From: Armillaria gallica
Lineage: Eukaryota; Basidiomycota; Agaricomycetes; Agaricales; Physalacriaceae
Assembly: GCA_037576215.1 (NCBI GenBank)
Contig: JBANDB010000023.1
Coordinates: 33,793 to 97,792, forward strand
Direction: 5' to 3'
Length of the DNA: 64,000 nt
A program made the position numbers and the translations under genes. Of this stretch, positions 8,957 through 18,309 are shown in pieces; positions within the stretch are counted from its first letter, which is position 1, and each line of letters opens with the position of its first letter. Under the pieces are notes generated by a model that had not been told where the DNA came from, searched no databases, and was given only the letters and a program-made list of their open reading frames with translations.

Positions 8957-10548
8957 ATATGTTATAAATTAGGCTCTTTATCCTAATTTTCCATTTTTCA
9001 CAAAATGGTTCAGACTATGTCATCAACTATTATTATTTGAATCTTTAAGCTTTTTCTACGTAGTCCGTAGGCTACGGAGTAGTGCCGCAGGGCTGGAGCC
9101 TAGGACAGGAGCCTAGGACAGGAGCCTCGGACAGGAGCCGCAGGGTAGGAAGTAGTACTAATTAGTACTAGTTCGTAGATCGTAGATCGAAGATCGAAGA
9201 TCGAAGATCGAAGTTCAAAGATCAAAAATTAGTTGTTGGGCGCTCGTGTCAAGAATATTGTTGATATTACTCACTTGTTAGTCGTTGAACGTACTGATAT
9301 CACAATATGATTGTATATCGATACCAGCTTCGCTGCAAATTGTCTTAAATTAAAATTAAGAGGTCCTTGCAATTCACCCAATTTAAACTCGACTATCGAT
9401 TAATCGCATTTATCCTAACCTTTCAGTATAGGTTTAGATCATATCTTCATCCAGTACCAAGAGTAATTGGTAAAGCTCTGGATGTTGGCGTTTGATCGTT
9501 GAGGGGTTAAAATTTCTACAATTGCTTACATCTAAAATTAAAAACTTCCCTGCTGATTTCCCAATCTTTCAAATTTTTACTTATCTATAACTCTTTCCGT
9601 CCGTCCTCTCCTAAGGAGTAGGAGGCCTCCTACCCTTTGCCCTGCCTCCCCTGCCTGTGCCGCCGAAGGAAGTACGCCAACCTTTGCCCCGCCTCCCCTG
9701 CCCTTGCCCTCCTACGGATAGCCAAGGGCGGGGCAAGGGTTGGCTCAGGAGGGGTGCGAAGCTCTCCTAGCCCTTGGCCCGACCCCCTTTGCCCCGCCTT
9801 TGGCTTGGTGGACAAAGGCAGGGGGGCCAAGGGGAGGGCGAAGGGGAGGATTAATCAGGGGCTTTGGTTGGCTTAGGTAAAAGGCAAGGGGGACCTAGGG
9901 GGGGGGGGGTGGGGGTTGATGGGAAAAGGTTTAAATTTTAGTATTGAAAGCTCTAAGGGAGTCCCAGCATATAGCCAGCTTCTAAATTAATATTTCTATT
10001 AAGATCCCCCGATGTCGAATATATCCATATTTCCTCCAGTATCCATTATATCTGAGGAATCCTGTGTAATATTTAATTCTTTATTTATCTTATAATACAT
10101 AGATTCATGCATATGAGGAACTAAATAATTGAAATTATAATATAAATGAGATATTGAGAGAATATTAACTAATCTAATATTAATTACAATTGCAATTTAT
10201 AAATTATTGTAAGAGTAATTTAAATTAGAAGTTATTTAAATTTCTACCTCTTTTAATTATTTAATCCTTTTAGCCCTCTCCTCCTTTGAGCCGTAGGGTA
10301 GGAGCCCCCTGCCGTATGCCTATAGCCATCCCTTGTCCCGCCCTCCTTCGGCGGCTATTCTGGACAACCCTTGCCCCCCCTGCCCTTGTCCAGCCAAGGG
10401 CGGGGCAAGGGTTGACCAGAGCAGGGGAGGCAGGGGGCGAGGCAATTGGGGGGGGGGGGACTAGGCTTTTAAGGCACAGGCAGGGGGAGAGCTTCTTCAA
10501 AGGGAATAAAGTAAGCTTAGATTTAAATATTATTATTCGTTTTTTTTA
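8957..10548 (-). mobile_element. Group I intron in rnl domain V, without an ORF
   Basis: The flanking exons end GATTGGCACC and resume GTCGACTCATCC, so the intron sits near E. coli position 2500. The group I core is recognisable: GGGTGAATTGC, GCAGCGAAGCTGG, ACGTTCAACGACTA and CGAGCGCCCAAC (9235-9390), CTATATGCTGGGACTCCC near 9970-9990, and a 3' P7-like GACATAGTCTG near 9010. The core resembles that of the yeast omega intron, though the insertion site differs. No homing-endonuclease ORF is present. Three GC-rich blocks (9060-9235, 9600-9950, 10265-10500) fill the peripheral loops, including a family A copy at about 9769-9838. Confidence 0.8.
9600..9950. repeat. GC-cluster block in the rnl group I intron, with a family A copy
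   Basis: A near-complete family A copy with the nested CCTTTGCCCCGCC hairpin lies at about 9769-9838. It is preceded by related CCTTTGCCCCGCC and GGCAAGGGTTGGC pieces and followed by a G/C run near 9897-9912. Confidence 0.78.
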
Positions 10549-10944
10549 AGGTGCCAATCCGCGGAGACAATGTGTACTCTCGTCCGCGATCAGCCTGTTA
10601 TCCCTAGCGTAACTTTTATTAATTGATCCTCGTCTATCCCATTTTATAGCGAGGGGTCACTATGCCCTACTTACGTATCTGTGCGACTTTTGGGTCTTTC
10701 AGTTAAGCATGCTTACCGCCATTGAACTCTGCGCAACCCTTCACTGGTTGATTGATCTCCATTCAATTTCTAGCTATGCCTTTATAAAAATTTTAATGTG
10801 TTATTGATTTTTTTTTTTTGCCAAACTCTTGACCCTTCCTACCCTTTGCCCCGCCTTTTACTAAAGGGCAAAGGCAAGGGGGAGAGAAAGGGATCACTAA
10901 CCTAGTGTTAAATACAACAAAAACCAATCCAGGACCTCCTTATG

Positions 10945-11515
10945 TACCTTCCCTCTACGTAGTACCCCCCCCATAGGGGGAATACGGCAGGGGAGAAAGG
11001 ACGGGGGCGGGATAAATTTTAGCTTAGTATCTAAGTAGCTTTAAGAGAAAGTTTTGATTTTTTTAGCCGTAGGGTTGCCTCCTCTCTACTAGTGATGAAT
11101 CCTAGGGTAGGACCTCTAGAAGGACCTGGGACCCCTAGGGCCGAAGGACCGAAGAGGGAGCTAGGACCCGAAGGGGACCCCCGTCCTTCCTACTTTTTCT
11201 CCTTCCTTTGCCAAACTCCTACGGAGGCTTTCCGTAGGAGGACAAAGGTAGGGGGGACAGGAAAAACTCCTACCCTCCGGATTCATAAGAGAAGTAGGGG
11301 TCCTTATTAAGGAAAAACTACGTACTCCGAAGGGGTACCCCTTCGGAGTACTACGTAGGAGAGGATAAGTTATTTGTTTTAAAATCTCTTTCTAGTAGTA
11401 CTAATTAGTACTACGTACCCCTTCGGAGTACTCCGAAGGGGTACTCCTTCGGAGTACTACGTACTCCTTCGGAGTACTACCCTTCGGTCCTTCGTCCTTC
11501 GGAGAGAGAGATAAA
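10945..11515. repeat. GC-cluster block inside an rnl exon
   Basis: This block separates conserved LSU segments at 10540-10830 and 11550-11880. It is built of CCGAAGGACC units and a symmetrical run of TACGTACTCCTTCGGAGTAC-type palindromes at 11315-11475. It must lie in a variable LSU loop or be removed from the RNA. Confidence 0.72.
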
Positions 11516-11877
11516 TTAAATAATAATTATATTTAATGTGTTTCCTTTCGGAGAAAAATATTTGGATGTACTTTGCTACTCTATTAAAGACGACCGCCCC
11601 AGTCAAACTGCCAATTAGTCAACTATCCCTTTTCTTTTTAATTTTAAGGTAAACATAAACCCAATCTTTATTTTAAGGTTTCCAGTATTTGTCTATCGAC
11701 TTCCCTATTTACTATTAATTAAGATTGTTCTAGATTAATGTGATAACTAACTACAGTAAAGCTGCATAGGGTCTTCCCGTCCCCCTGGAGGCAACGCGCA
11801 TCTGCACGCGTAATTCAATTTCACTGAGCAAGTTGTAGAGACAGTGAGGCCATCGTTATATTATTGATACCGGACCA

Positions 11878-13205
11878 CATTTAACACGGCAATTTCAAAT
11901 TTATCATACAATTTAATAAAATATGTTTATTTTATAATTAACATTATTATTTTCTATTCAGATTCATACCTGATTTTATTTCTATTATTTGATTAAATAC
12001 TGTTGTAGAAGTTAGATGTTCTTTATACTTTAAAATGTTACATACTTTTTTAAAGTCTATAAAATCTAAACTTTTCATCCCTAATATAGGGTGTTTATTA
12101 AAAAAAGGTATAATTATATCGTTAATATCAGAAAATTTAGATATTTGCAATTGAGCACTTTTTTCAGTAAGAGTCACTTTTTTTTCAGCCAGTGTCCCTG
12201 GACCTGGCCAAGGGGTAAACTTATTAAAATAAGTAGAAATTGCCTTTAAAACTTCTAAGTCTCTAATATGTAAATGTATACTAAATCTAGTAAATAACTC
12301 ATTTTTAGAATTTCTAACTAATACCTGAAAAGATCCTTCACCACTAGTAAAACCCGATATCCAAAAAGGATCAGGAATACCATTAAATTTATATTCTACC
12401 CTATTAACTTTAGTAACATTTGGAAAAGCTTCCTTTAACTTAACAGGTAATCCTAAATTTAAATTACTTTTTAGACTTATTATTTCTAATAAACCACTCT
12501 CTGTTAAATGATTTCCTTGCTTAATTATATTAAAACATTTTTTAAATATCAAGTAATCAGATAGTTTTTGTGTTACTAAAGGGTATTTATCAAAATGGTT
12601 TATGATTAAAGGTATTTCTTTGATAGAATCTACTGAGTACATTGCCGCTTTTTCTCCAATTTTGCTTATATTTCGCCGAAGGAACACCTAAGTTGTTTTT
12701 TATTGATTCTAATAAAGATACATCTTTGACATGTAAAGTAATAGAAAAAACAGGTCTAACTCTCCATTTAGTTTTTAATTTAGCATTATGCTGTATTTTA
12801 ATAGAAAAACAACCTTCACCGTCCACAAACCCTGTTAAAAACCAAGGATTTATTTTAGTTTCAGATTTTGTAGAAAATGATTTTTTATTTAATTGGTTAG
12901 AAGGGATTTTGATTTGATAATTTCTTTCGAAACCCATTAGAGTACACCTTAATTTTGGATAAATTGCTCCAAAATAACTACCGTCTACTCGTTGCTCTTT
13001 TACAGATATTTTTTTTGGCTGTGGGCGTAAAATTTCTGATTTAGATCCGCGATAACCCATTTCAGTTTCCATCATCTTATGACTTGTTACCATACCCAGG
13101 TAATTATTCTGGCCACTGTTAGCCTTTCGACTATAGCTTGGTATCATAAGCTTTAGGGCGTCCCCGGAGTTTGATAGTTGGGCCCACAATAGTATTTTCC
13201 CAAAA
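11878..13205 (-). mobile_element. Group I intron in rnl domain IV with a LAGLIDADG ORF
   Basis: The 5' exon ends near GGCCAGCTAAGTG, after CCTAAGGTAGCAAAAT. The 3' exon resumes near TGGTCCGGTATC before ATGGCCTCACTGTC, so the site is near E. coli position 1931. The intron core is partly translated in the ORF: GSKSEIL, VKEQRVDGSYF and LRCTLMGFERNYQIKIPSNQ form the characteristic N-terminus of one type of intron ORF whose coding region runs through the ribozyme. Boundaries are estimated by comparison with the LSU and may be off by a few bases. Confidence 0.82.
11947..13189 (-). pseudogene. LAGLIDADG homing endonuclease of the rnl domain IV intron, frame broken
   Basis: This is a double-motif LAGLIDADG endonuclease or maturase. 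The first domain reads NPWFLTGFVDGEGCFSI near residue 110 of the upstream part. The second reads DPFWISGFTSGEGSFQV near 12340, with C-terminal FFNKHPILGMKSLDF and a stop at 11947. The two parts (13189-12590 and 12687-11947) are in different frames. The break coincides with a GC scrap, CGCCGAAGGAA, near 12674-12684, placed exactly where such proteins normally continue GVGNISKIG. A second GC scrap (minus-strand CCTTGGCCAGGTCCAGG, read PWPGPG, at about 12193-12209) is in frame. Unless the scrap is bypassed or is an error, the endonuclease is inactive. Confidence 0.82.
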
Positions 13206-13439
13206 CACTTAGCTGGCCAATTTATTTTGCTACCTTAGGATCCTCATAGTTAAGACCGCTATTAACCAGATTTTCGATTAGCCACAGTTCCCTATGACCT
13301 CTCTTATATTAATGGCATCGGGCAAATTTCACACAGTATACTATCATATTAATGATTGCACTGTGTTGTGTTTTTAGTAAACAGTCGGGGCCTCCGATTC
13401 TGTGCCACCGCCTTATGTTTAGCTACGCGCTCTTTCGGA

Positions 13440-13775
13440 GTCGGTAGGAAGAAAAATAATACTCCGCCCTCCCTCTCTACGTACGTAGTAGTAGTAGTAG
13501 TAGTACTAGTACTCCGAAGGGGTAGTAGTACTAGTCCCCCAACCTTCCCCTCCCCCCGTAGGTCCAATTGGTCCTACGGAGAGAGAAGTGCCCCGCCCTG
13601 CCTTTGACCATTAGCCACAGGCAGGGGGACCGTAGGTCCTTCCGTAGGAGGACTACGTACTACGTACTACGTAGAGAAGCTCTCCGTAGGCCGTAGGCCG
13701 AAGGCCGAAGGCCGAAGGCCGTAGTCCTCCGTAGGAGGCCTAGGAAGGGGGGGACGGAGGGAAAATAAATGAATT
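13440..13775. repeat. GC-cluster block inside an rnl exon
   Basis: It lies between LSU segments at 13210-13430 and 13790-13920. It has a (TAG)n tract, TACGTAG repeats, a CCAATTGG block and CCGTAGGCCGAAGG tandem units. Confidence 0.7.
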
Positions 13776-14282
13776 ATTACTAATAACTACATAAAACAAT
13801 AGGCGGTACCTCTTTTCGTATAACTTATGAGGTGAATTTGCCGAGTTCCTTAACAACTTTTAGCTCTACGCCTTAGTATTCTCTACCTACGAACCTGTGT
13901 CGGTTTAGGGTACGGTAGTTTATTTTCTTATAATATTCATTTCCTGGTCCACTACTTCTCCGCAGGAGCCGTAGGGCAGGAGCGAAGGGTAGGAGAAATG
14001 GACTTTCTATTATATACTCATCAGCCAAAACTTTGGTTTTGGTCCTTAGAGGCCGCATTCAAACAAAACGGATTAACCTTTCCTATTTGCAACCCTTTCG
14101 TATTCGGCGAGAAGTATTATAACTTCTTTTTACGTTACTCATGTCAGCATTCTCTCTTCAGTAACCTAAAAAATAATGAAACACTATTTTATAATGGGTT
14201 TGACTGAATGTTCTACTACCTAGATTTAGTATTAGAAATGTATATAAATAATTATACCCCTTCCTTTTTTTTTTGTTGTTTT

Positions 14283-14475
14283 TTTTACTCTCTACGTAGT
14301 AGTAGTACGTAGTACTCCGAAGGGGTACTAGTAGTAGTAGTAGTAGTAGTAGTAGTACTAGTAGTAGTAGTCCCCCTGCCTTTGCCTCCCCCCGTAGGGT
14401 CCGTAGTCCGTAGTCCTACGGAGAGAAGGACGCCGCCGAAGGAAGGCGGGGCATAGGGTAGGGAAGGAGTACTAA
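14283..14475. repeat. GC-cluster block with TAG microsatellite inside an rnl exon
   Basis: TAGTAG runs at 14324-14370 are flanked by TACGTAGTACTCC palindromes and CCGTAGTCC units. It is bordered by conserved LSU sequence that resumes near 14520. Confidence 0.7.
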
Positions 14476-15329
14476 TTAGTGTTGGAATTTTAAAGGGACC
14501 AGGGTCATTCATAATATAAACCAACACGATATCGGTTGATTGTTTAAGACCCGTTAAATTTTCGGCGCTACTATCTAAACTGCTGATGCGTTGTTACATA
14601 CGATCATTAAAAGTAGCGACTGCCAGGCTCACTTCACAGCTGTATACGATATTGCTACGTCCTTAATTTCACTTAACAATCATTTGGGACCTTGATCAGT
14701 GTTCTCGGCTGTTTCCGTCTTGACTACCCAACTTAGCATGAGTAGTCTGAATATCTACCATCAATTTATGTAATTCCGAGATTCGCTTCCAAAGGTAAGA
14801 TTTTCGAGGTCCCCGCAACCTAAACGCCTAAAAGGCTGATGTGTTAAAAACTTCTCCTCGCCCTCCCTTGGCCCCCTGCCTTTGTCGCCGAAGGAAAAGC
14901 CAAAGGCGGGGCAAAGGGGGTCGGGCCAAGGGCTACGGAAGGAGCCGTAGGACCTACCCATCCGTAGGTAGGAGAGAAGAGCACTTCGTACACAACCCTT
15001 AAACTTGTTGGGAATTGCCTTGCTGTACCTCCATAAATTTTGTGTAGACGTCATACTTAAATATGTTTCGGTAGAAAACCAGCTAGCACCAGGTCAGATT
15101 GGCATTTCACCGCTTACCAAAACTCATCGGAGAATTATGCAACATTCACCCGTTCGATCCATTATAATCTGGTCTTGGTAAGATCACCTGGCTTCGGGTC
15201 TAATAGAAGTAACTGACCCATCACTATGTGTACTTATAATACAAATTTTTTTTTTGTATTTTTAAATTATAGTCCAGTCGCTTTCGCTAGGGCTTTAAAC
15301 CTTGCTACTCCTATTAACTTGCTGACCCA

Positions 15330-16772
15330 GTTGGAATAGGTAGGCCCTCGCGGGCTTTCCCCTCCTAAGAACCGTACGTGCGACTTTCACCGCATACGGC
15401 TCAAGCAATCATTCGTGGCCTGAATTGCCCTAATTCTGCCATGGCTCGTTTCGATAACTGGGGATTAGTCTATCTTTATTTCGTCAACTTTTTTGTTTGC
15501 ATGCGTTATGCTTATGTGACACAGTTGGTGTAGGGGTTGTATGTTCGAGATTGTATATTTACCACCTTCTTTGACGGGCTTTATGTGGTGCAGTTCGATG
15601 TTTTCCCCGTTGTGCAGTGATTCATTGCATACGGAGCATATGTGATTATATTTCTTAAGTATGAGTTCTCTGAATTTGGCATCGAATTTTTTCACAGCCC
15701 TTTTGTCAAAGTATTCCTTGTCTTCCTTCTACACTAGTCACTAGTTGATTCTGTAATTGATACACTATTCTCATGTTGTTGTCTAACGTTGCCTTCACAA
15801 TTCTGTCTTGTAGATCTCGAACTCTCTCATTAACTTCGTCCCAGGTGATGTGTTGCCAGCTCTGGTATTTAGTAGTTATATTATCTCGCATTTACGCTAA
15901 AGGTGTCTAAATATGGTTAATGTTAGCCCTTCGGAAGCGCCCCGGGCTTCGGGTTGCTTGAGGAGGGGAGGGACTCATTTACCGGGAGGTTAGTGAGCGA
16001 GTTTGTTTCAATATCATGTTCTTGCTAGGGGTCCCTTCGAAATAGGACCTTTCTAGGAGGACTGGAGGTTGATACTAGTTAACTTCAACGCCGAATAGAT
16101 CGATACTGTGTGCATCCCATCTAGGATTTCCTGGTTGGGATCGCAAACTGTTTGGTTAACTTACTTGATTTTATTGTAAAGATGATCACCAGATTCAAGT
16201 GGGCACCCTTTCGGGTTAGCTCGCCGTAGGGTGAGCCTATGAAGTCCCTTCTTCCGGGACGACCGTTCGCTTTTTGAATCCTCCTATACCTCCTACTCGT
16301 TATGCACATTTCCGTTTTCACTTTATAGGGCACCTCTGAAATTCCTTTCCCTTTGAGGGGAGGGAGATCAGTGAGCGTGAGGCTTACCATGTTCCCATGT
16401 TAACACTGTACAATACCTTGCCCTCCGATTGAACCCCTCAAACTCCTGTAAGTTTGGGTTAGGGGGGATGGGGGGCGAGCAGGGGTTCATACTTTACTCC
16501 GGTAGTTGTGGACCATAGGATCTGCCAGCATAAGGAACAGATCCCTTCTACACCTGGTATATTCATACCATCACCTTTTACGGAGCCTAAAGATTTCCAT
16601 ATGTTCGCTTTCGCTAACCTCGCTCAGTATATTTCCCTAGCACTTTCGTTACATTGTCCCTTGAGCTTCACACCCAGAGATCACTCTCTACGCATGTCAA
16701 GGTAGGGATAGCACTATGGTCTGTGCTAATGGAATTTCACCATATTGTTAACTTGGACTTCTCATGTCGCAC
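15330..16772 (-). mobile_element. Group II intron in rnl domain II
   Basis: The exact ends are visible. The 5' exon ends GTACCTTTTGCATAA and the intron starts GTGCGACATGAG. The 3' end is ..CTATTCCAAC followed by the exon TGGGTCAGC. Domain V is clear near 15360-15405 as GAGCCGTATGCGGTGAAAGT with CGCACGTACGGTTC. The insertion is between the bases matching E. coli TATAA and TGGGTCAGCGA. At 1,443 nt it is short because the ORF is mostly deleted. No GC element lies inside it, unlike the other large introns. Confidence 0.92.
15465..15891 (-). pseudogene. Internally deleted group II intron protein: RT N-terminus joined to HNH domain
   Basis: The N-terminal part (15891 to about 15720) reads YQSWQHITWDEVNERVRDLQ, then RIVKATLDNN and YQLQNQLVTS. 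This is the usual start of group II reverse transcriptases. Immediately after comes an HNH endonuclease tail (about 15720-15465): KFRELILKKYNHICSVCNESL, then ELHHIKPVKEGGKY and LHQLCH, with the Cys and His ligands. The whole RT palm and maturase region, some 400 or more residues, is missing, and the two remaining parts are in different frames. The joint is near a short CTAGTGACTAGTG direct repeat. It cannot encode RT activity; the intron would depend on another maturase in trans. Confidence 0.85.
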
Positions 16773-16884
16773 TTATGCAAAAGGTACGCCGTCATTCATG
16801 ATTCTTTTTCTAAGTAGAATTTCGACTGCTTATAGAGTTACTAATTCAAGATCTATTTCACCAATTCATTCTTAAATGTTCCCC

Positions 16885-17000
16885 CTGCCCTCTCCTCGCC
16901 CTCCCCTTGGCCGGGTCGGGCCAAGGGCTACGGAAGGAATGAATCCGTAGGGAGTAAAGGACGGGGCGCCTTAGGCCTTCGGCCTTCGGAGGGATATTTT
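16885..17000. repeat. GC-cluster block in rnl domain I with a family A copy
   Basis: The 30-nt family A core in reverse orientation is at 16898-16927. It is followed by GGCTACGGAAGGAATGAATCC, the same tail as the copies at 3750 and 17840. It lies just 5' of the group II intron site in a variable LSU region. Confidence 0.78.
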
Positions 17001-17264
17001 AAAAATTCATTTTTTGTATACCACTCGCTTTTCAAACTTTTCCTTTACAGTACTTATTCACTATCGCTAAATTTATAATACTTAGCCTTAGAGGATGGTA
17101 CCCCTATATTCCGACAAGTTTTCTCTCATCGTACTTTATTTAGATAAATTTACCCCTCGCCCCCTTGCCTATGCCCTTGTAGCCGCCGAAGGACTAGGGG
17201 CATAGGGAAGGAGTAGTACCTTCTTGTATAAAACAATACAATACAATAAACAAAAAGCTTCTCC

Positions 17265-17480
17265 TCGCCCTCCCCTTGGCCCCCTGCCTTTGTCGCCGAA
17301 GGAAAAGCCAAAGGCGGGGCAAAAGGGGTCGGGCCAAGGGCTAGTAGTAATTAGTAGTACTAGTAGTAGTAATTAGTAGGAGGATAATTATCCGTCCTAC
17401 TACGGACCCTAGGGTAATTAGCCCTTTTATGGATCCGCCCTACCCTAGGATTCATCACTAGTAGAGGAGTCCCTCTTATG
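17265..17480. repeat. GC-cluster block in rnl domain I with a nested family A copy
   Basis: A family A copy with a nested CCCTGCCTTTG..CAAAAGG hairpin lies at about 17270-17340. It is followed by TAGTAATTAG repeats and ATTCATCACTAG pieces. Confidence 0.75.
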
Positions 17481-17639
17481 TTATGATATGAGGAGAGGGG
17501 AGTATTTATCTTATTCTAATATTAATTAATAAACCTACAGGTCTTATAGTTTTTCACCTTCTTTAGAGTAACACTTCGTCTTCGAAGAATGTTATACACT
17601 ACTTTAAAGTAAAGTATTACTAACTAATATATTTTTGCA

Positions 17640-17950
17640 TCCACCCCTTCGTAGGACCAATTGGACCGTAGGACGAATGCGACCTAGGACACCCTTCCTT
17701 CTAGTTCTTCGCTTCTAGAACCTTCGGATTCATAACTAGTACTAGTAGAGGAGGTAGTCCTAGAAGGGAGGTGTAGGTAGTAGTTATCCTCCTCTCCGTA
17801 GGAACGCCCTCCCTGGGCCCCCCTGCCTGTGCCCTCTCCTCGCCCTCCCCTTGGCCGGGTCGGGCCAAGGGCTACGGAAGGAATGAATCCGTAGGAAGCA
17901 AAAGGCGGGGCAAAGGGGGTCGGGCCAAGGGCAAATGGGAAGGTAGAGGA
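17640..17950. repeat. GC-cluster block in the rnl 5' region, two family A copies
   Basis: It contains a 30-nt family A copy near 17838-17867 with the tail GGCTACGGAAGGAATGAATCC, then a partial nested copy ending GGGTCGGGCCAAGGGC near 17931. Conserved LSU domain I resumes near 17990. Confidence 0.75.
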
Positions 17951-18309
17951 GGAGAGTTCTTCCTTCGTTGCTAAATACTTAAGTTTTTCAATTTATTAAT
18001 TAATTAGGCTAATCCGATTTCACTCACCATTACTTTCGGAGTCTCGGTTGATTTCCTTTCCTTTCCCTAATAAAATGTTTTACTTCAGGAAGTAATTGAT
18101 TAATAAGGTTTACCTTAGGAGCGCTTACTTATTACTTTATTGTTAGTAAGCTTTTGGTATTAGACCTCCTTTTTTTATAAATTTGCCTTAGTTTTCCTTA
18201 ATAACCCCTTTGAATTACTTTATATATTTTAGGATGTTTTAACAATATTGTCATCGATACTTTTATCTCATTTTATATTTGATCTTTTATAGTTTAGTTG
18301 ATATTTTAT

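Larger units (their letters stand above)
8415..18300 (-). rRNA. rnl: Large subunit ribosomal RNA, split by three introns and many GC clusters
   Basis: Landmarks are seen in the expected order on the minus strand: domain I near 18040 (complement of TCTCGGTTGATTTCC), GCGTACCTTTTG before the group II intron at 16772, AGTAGCAAGG just after it, AAAACCAGCTAGC near 15075, GGTGAATTTGCCGAGTTCC complement near 13830, CCTAAGGTAGCAAAAT near 13235, GACCGCCCCAGTCAAACTGCC complement near 11590, the peptidyl-transferase region near 10550-10620 and 8880-8956, and the sarcin-ricin region complement GTACTAGAAGG near 8800. Exons are about 18300-16773, 15329-13206, 11877-10549 and 8956-8415. GC clusters interrupt exons near 10840-10890, 10945-11515, 13440-13775, 13955-13995, 14283-14475, 14850-14975, 16885-17000, 17160-17215, 17265-17480 and 17640-17950, mostly where fungal LSU length varies. 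Both ends are approximate. Confidence 0.92.

Noticed and set aside
13998..14207. 69-codon plus-strand frame
   Set aside because: It lies entirely within conserved LSU rRNA sequence of the opposite strand.
16121..16390. 89-codon open frame in the rnl group II intron
   Set aside because: It lies in the ribozyme domains 5' of the true intron protein and has no protein family features.
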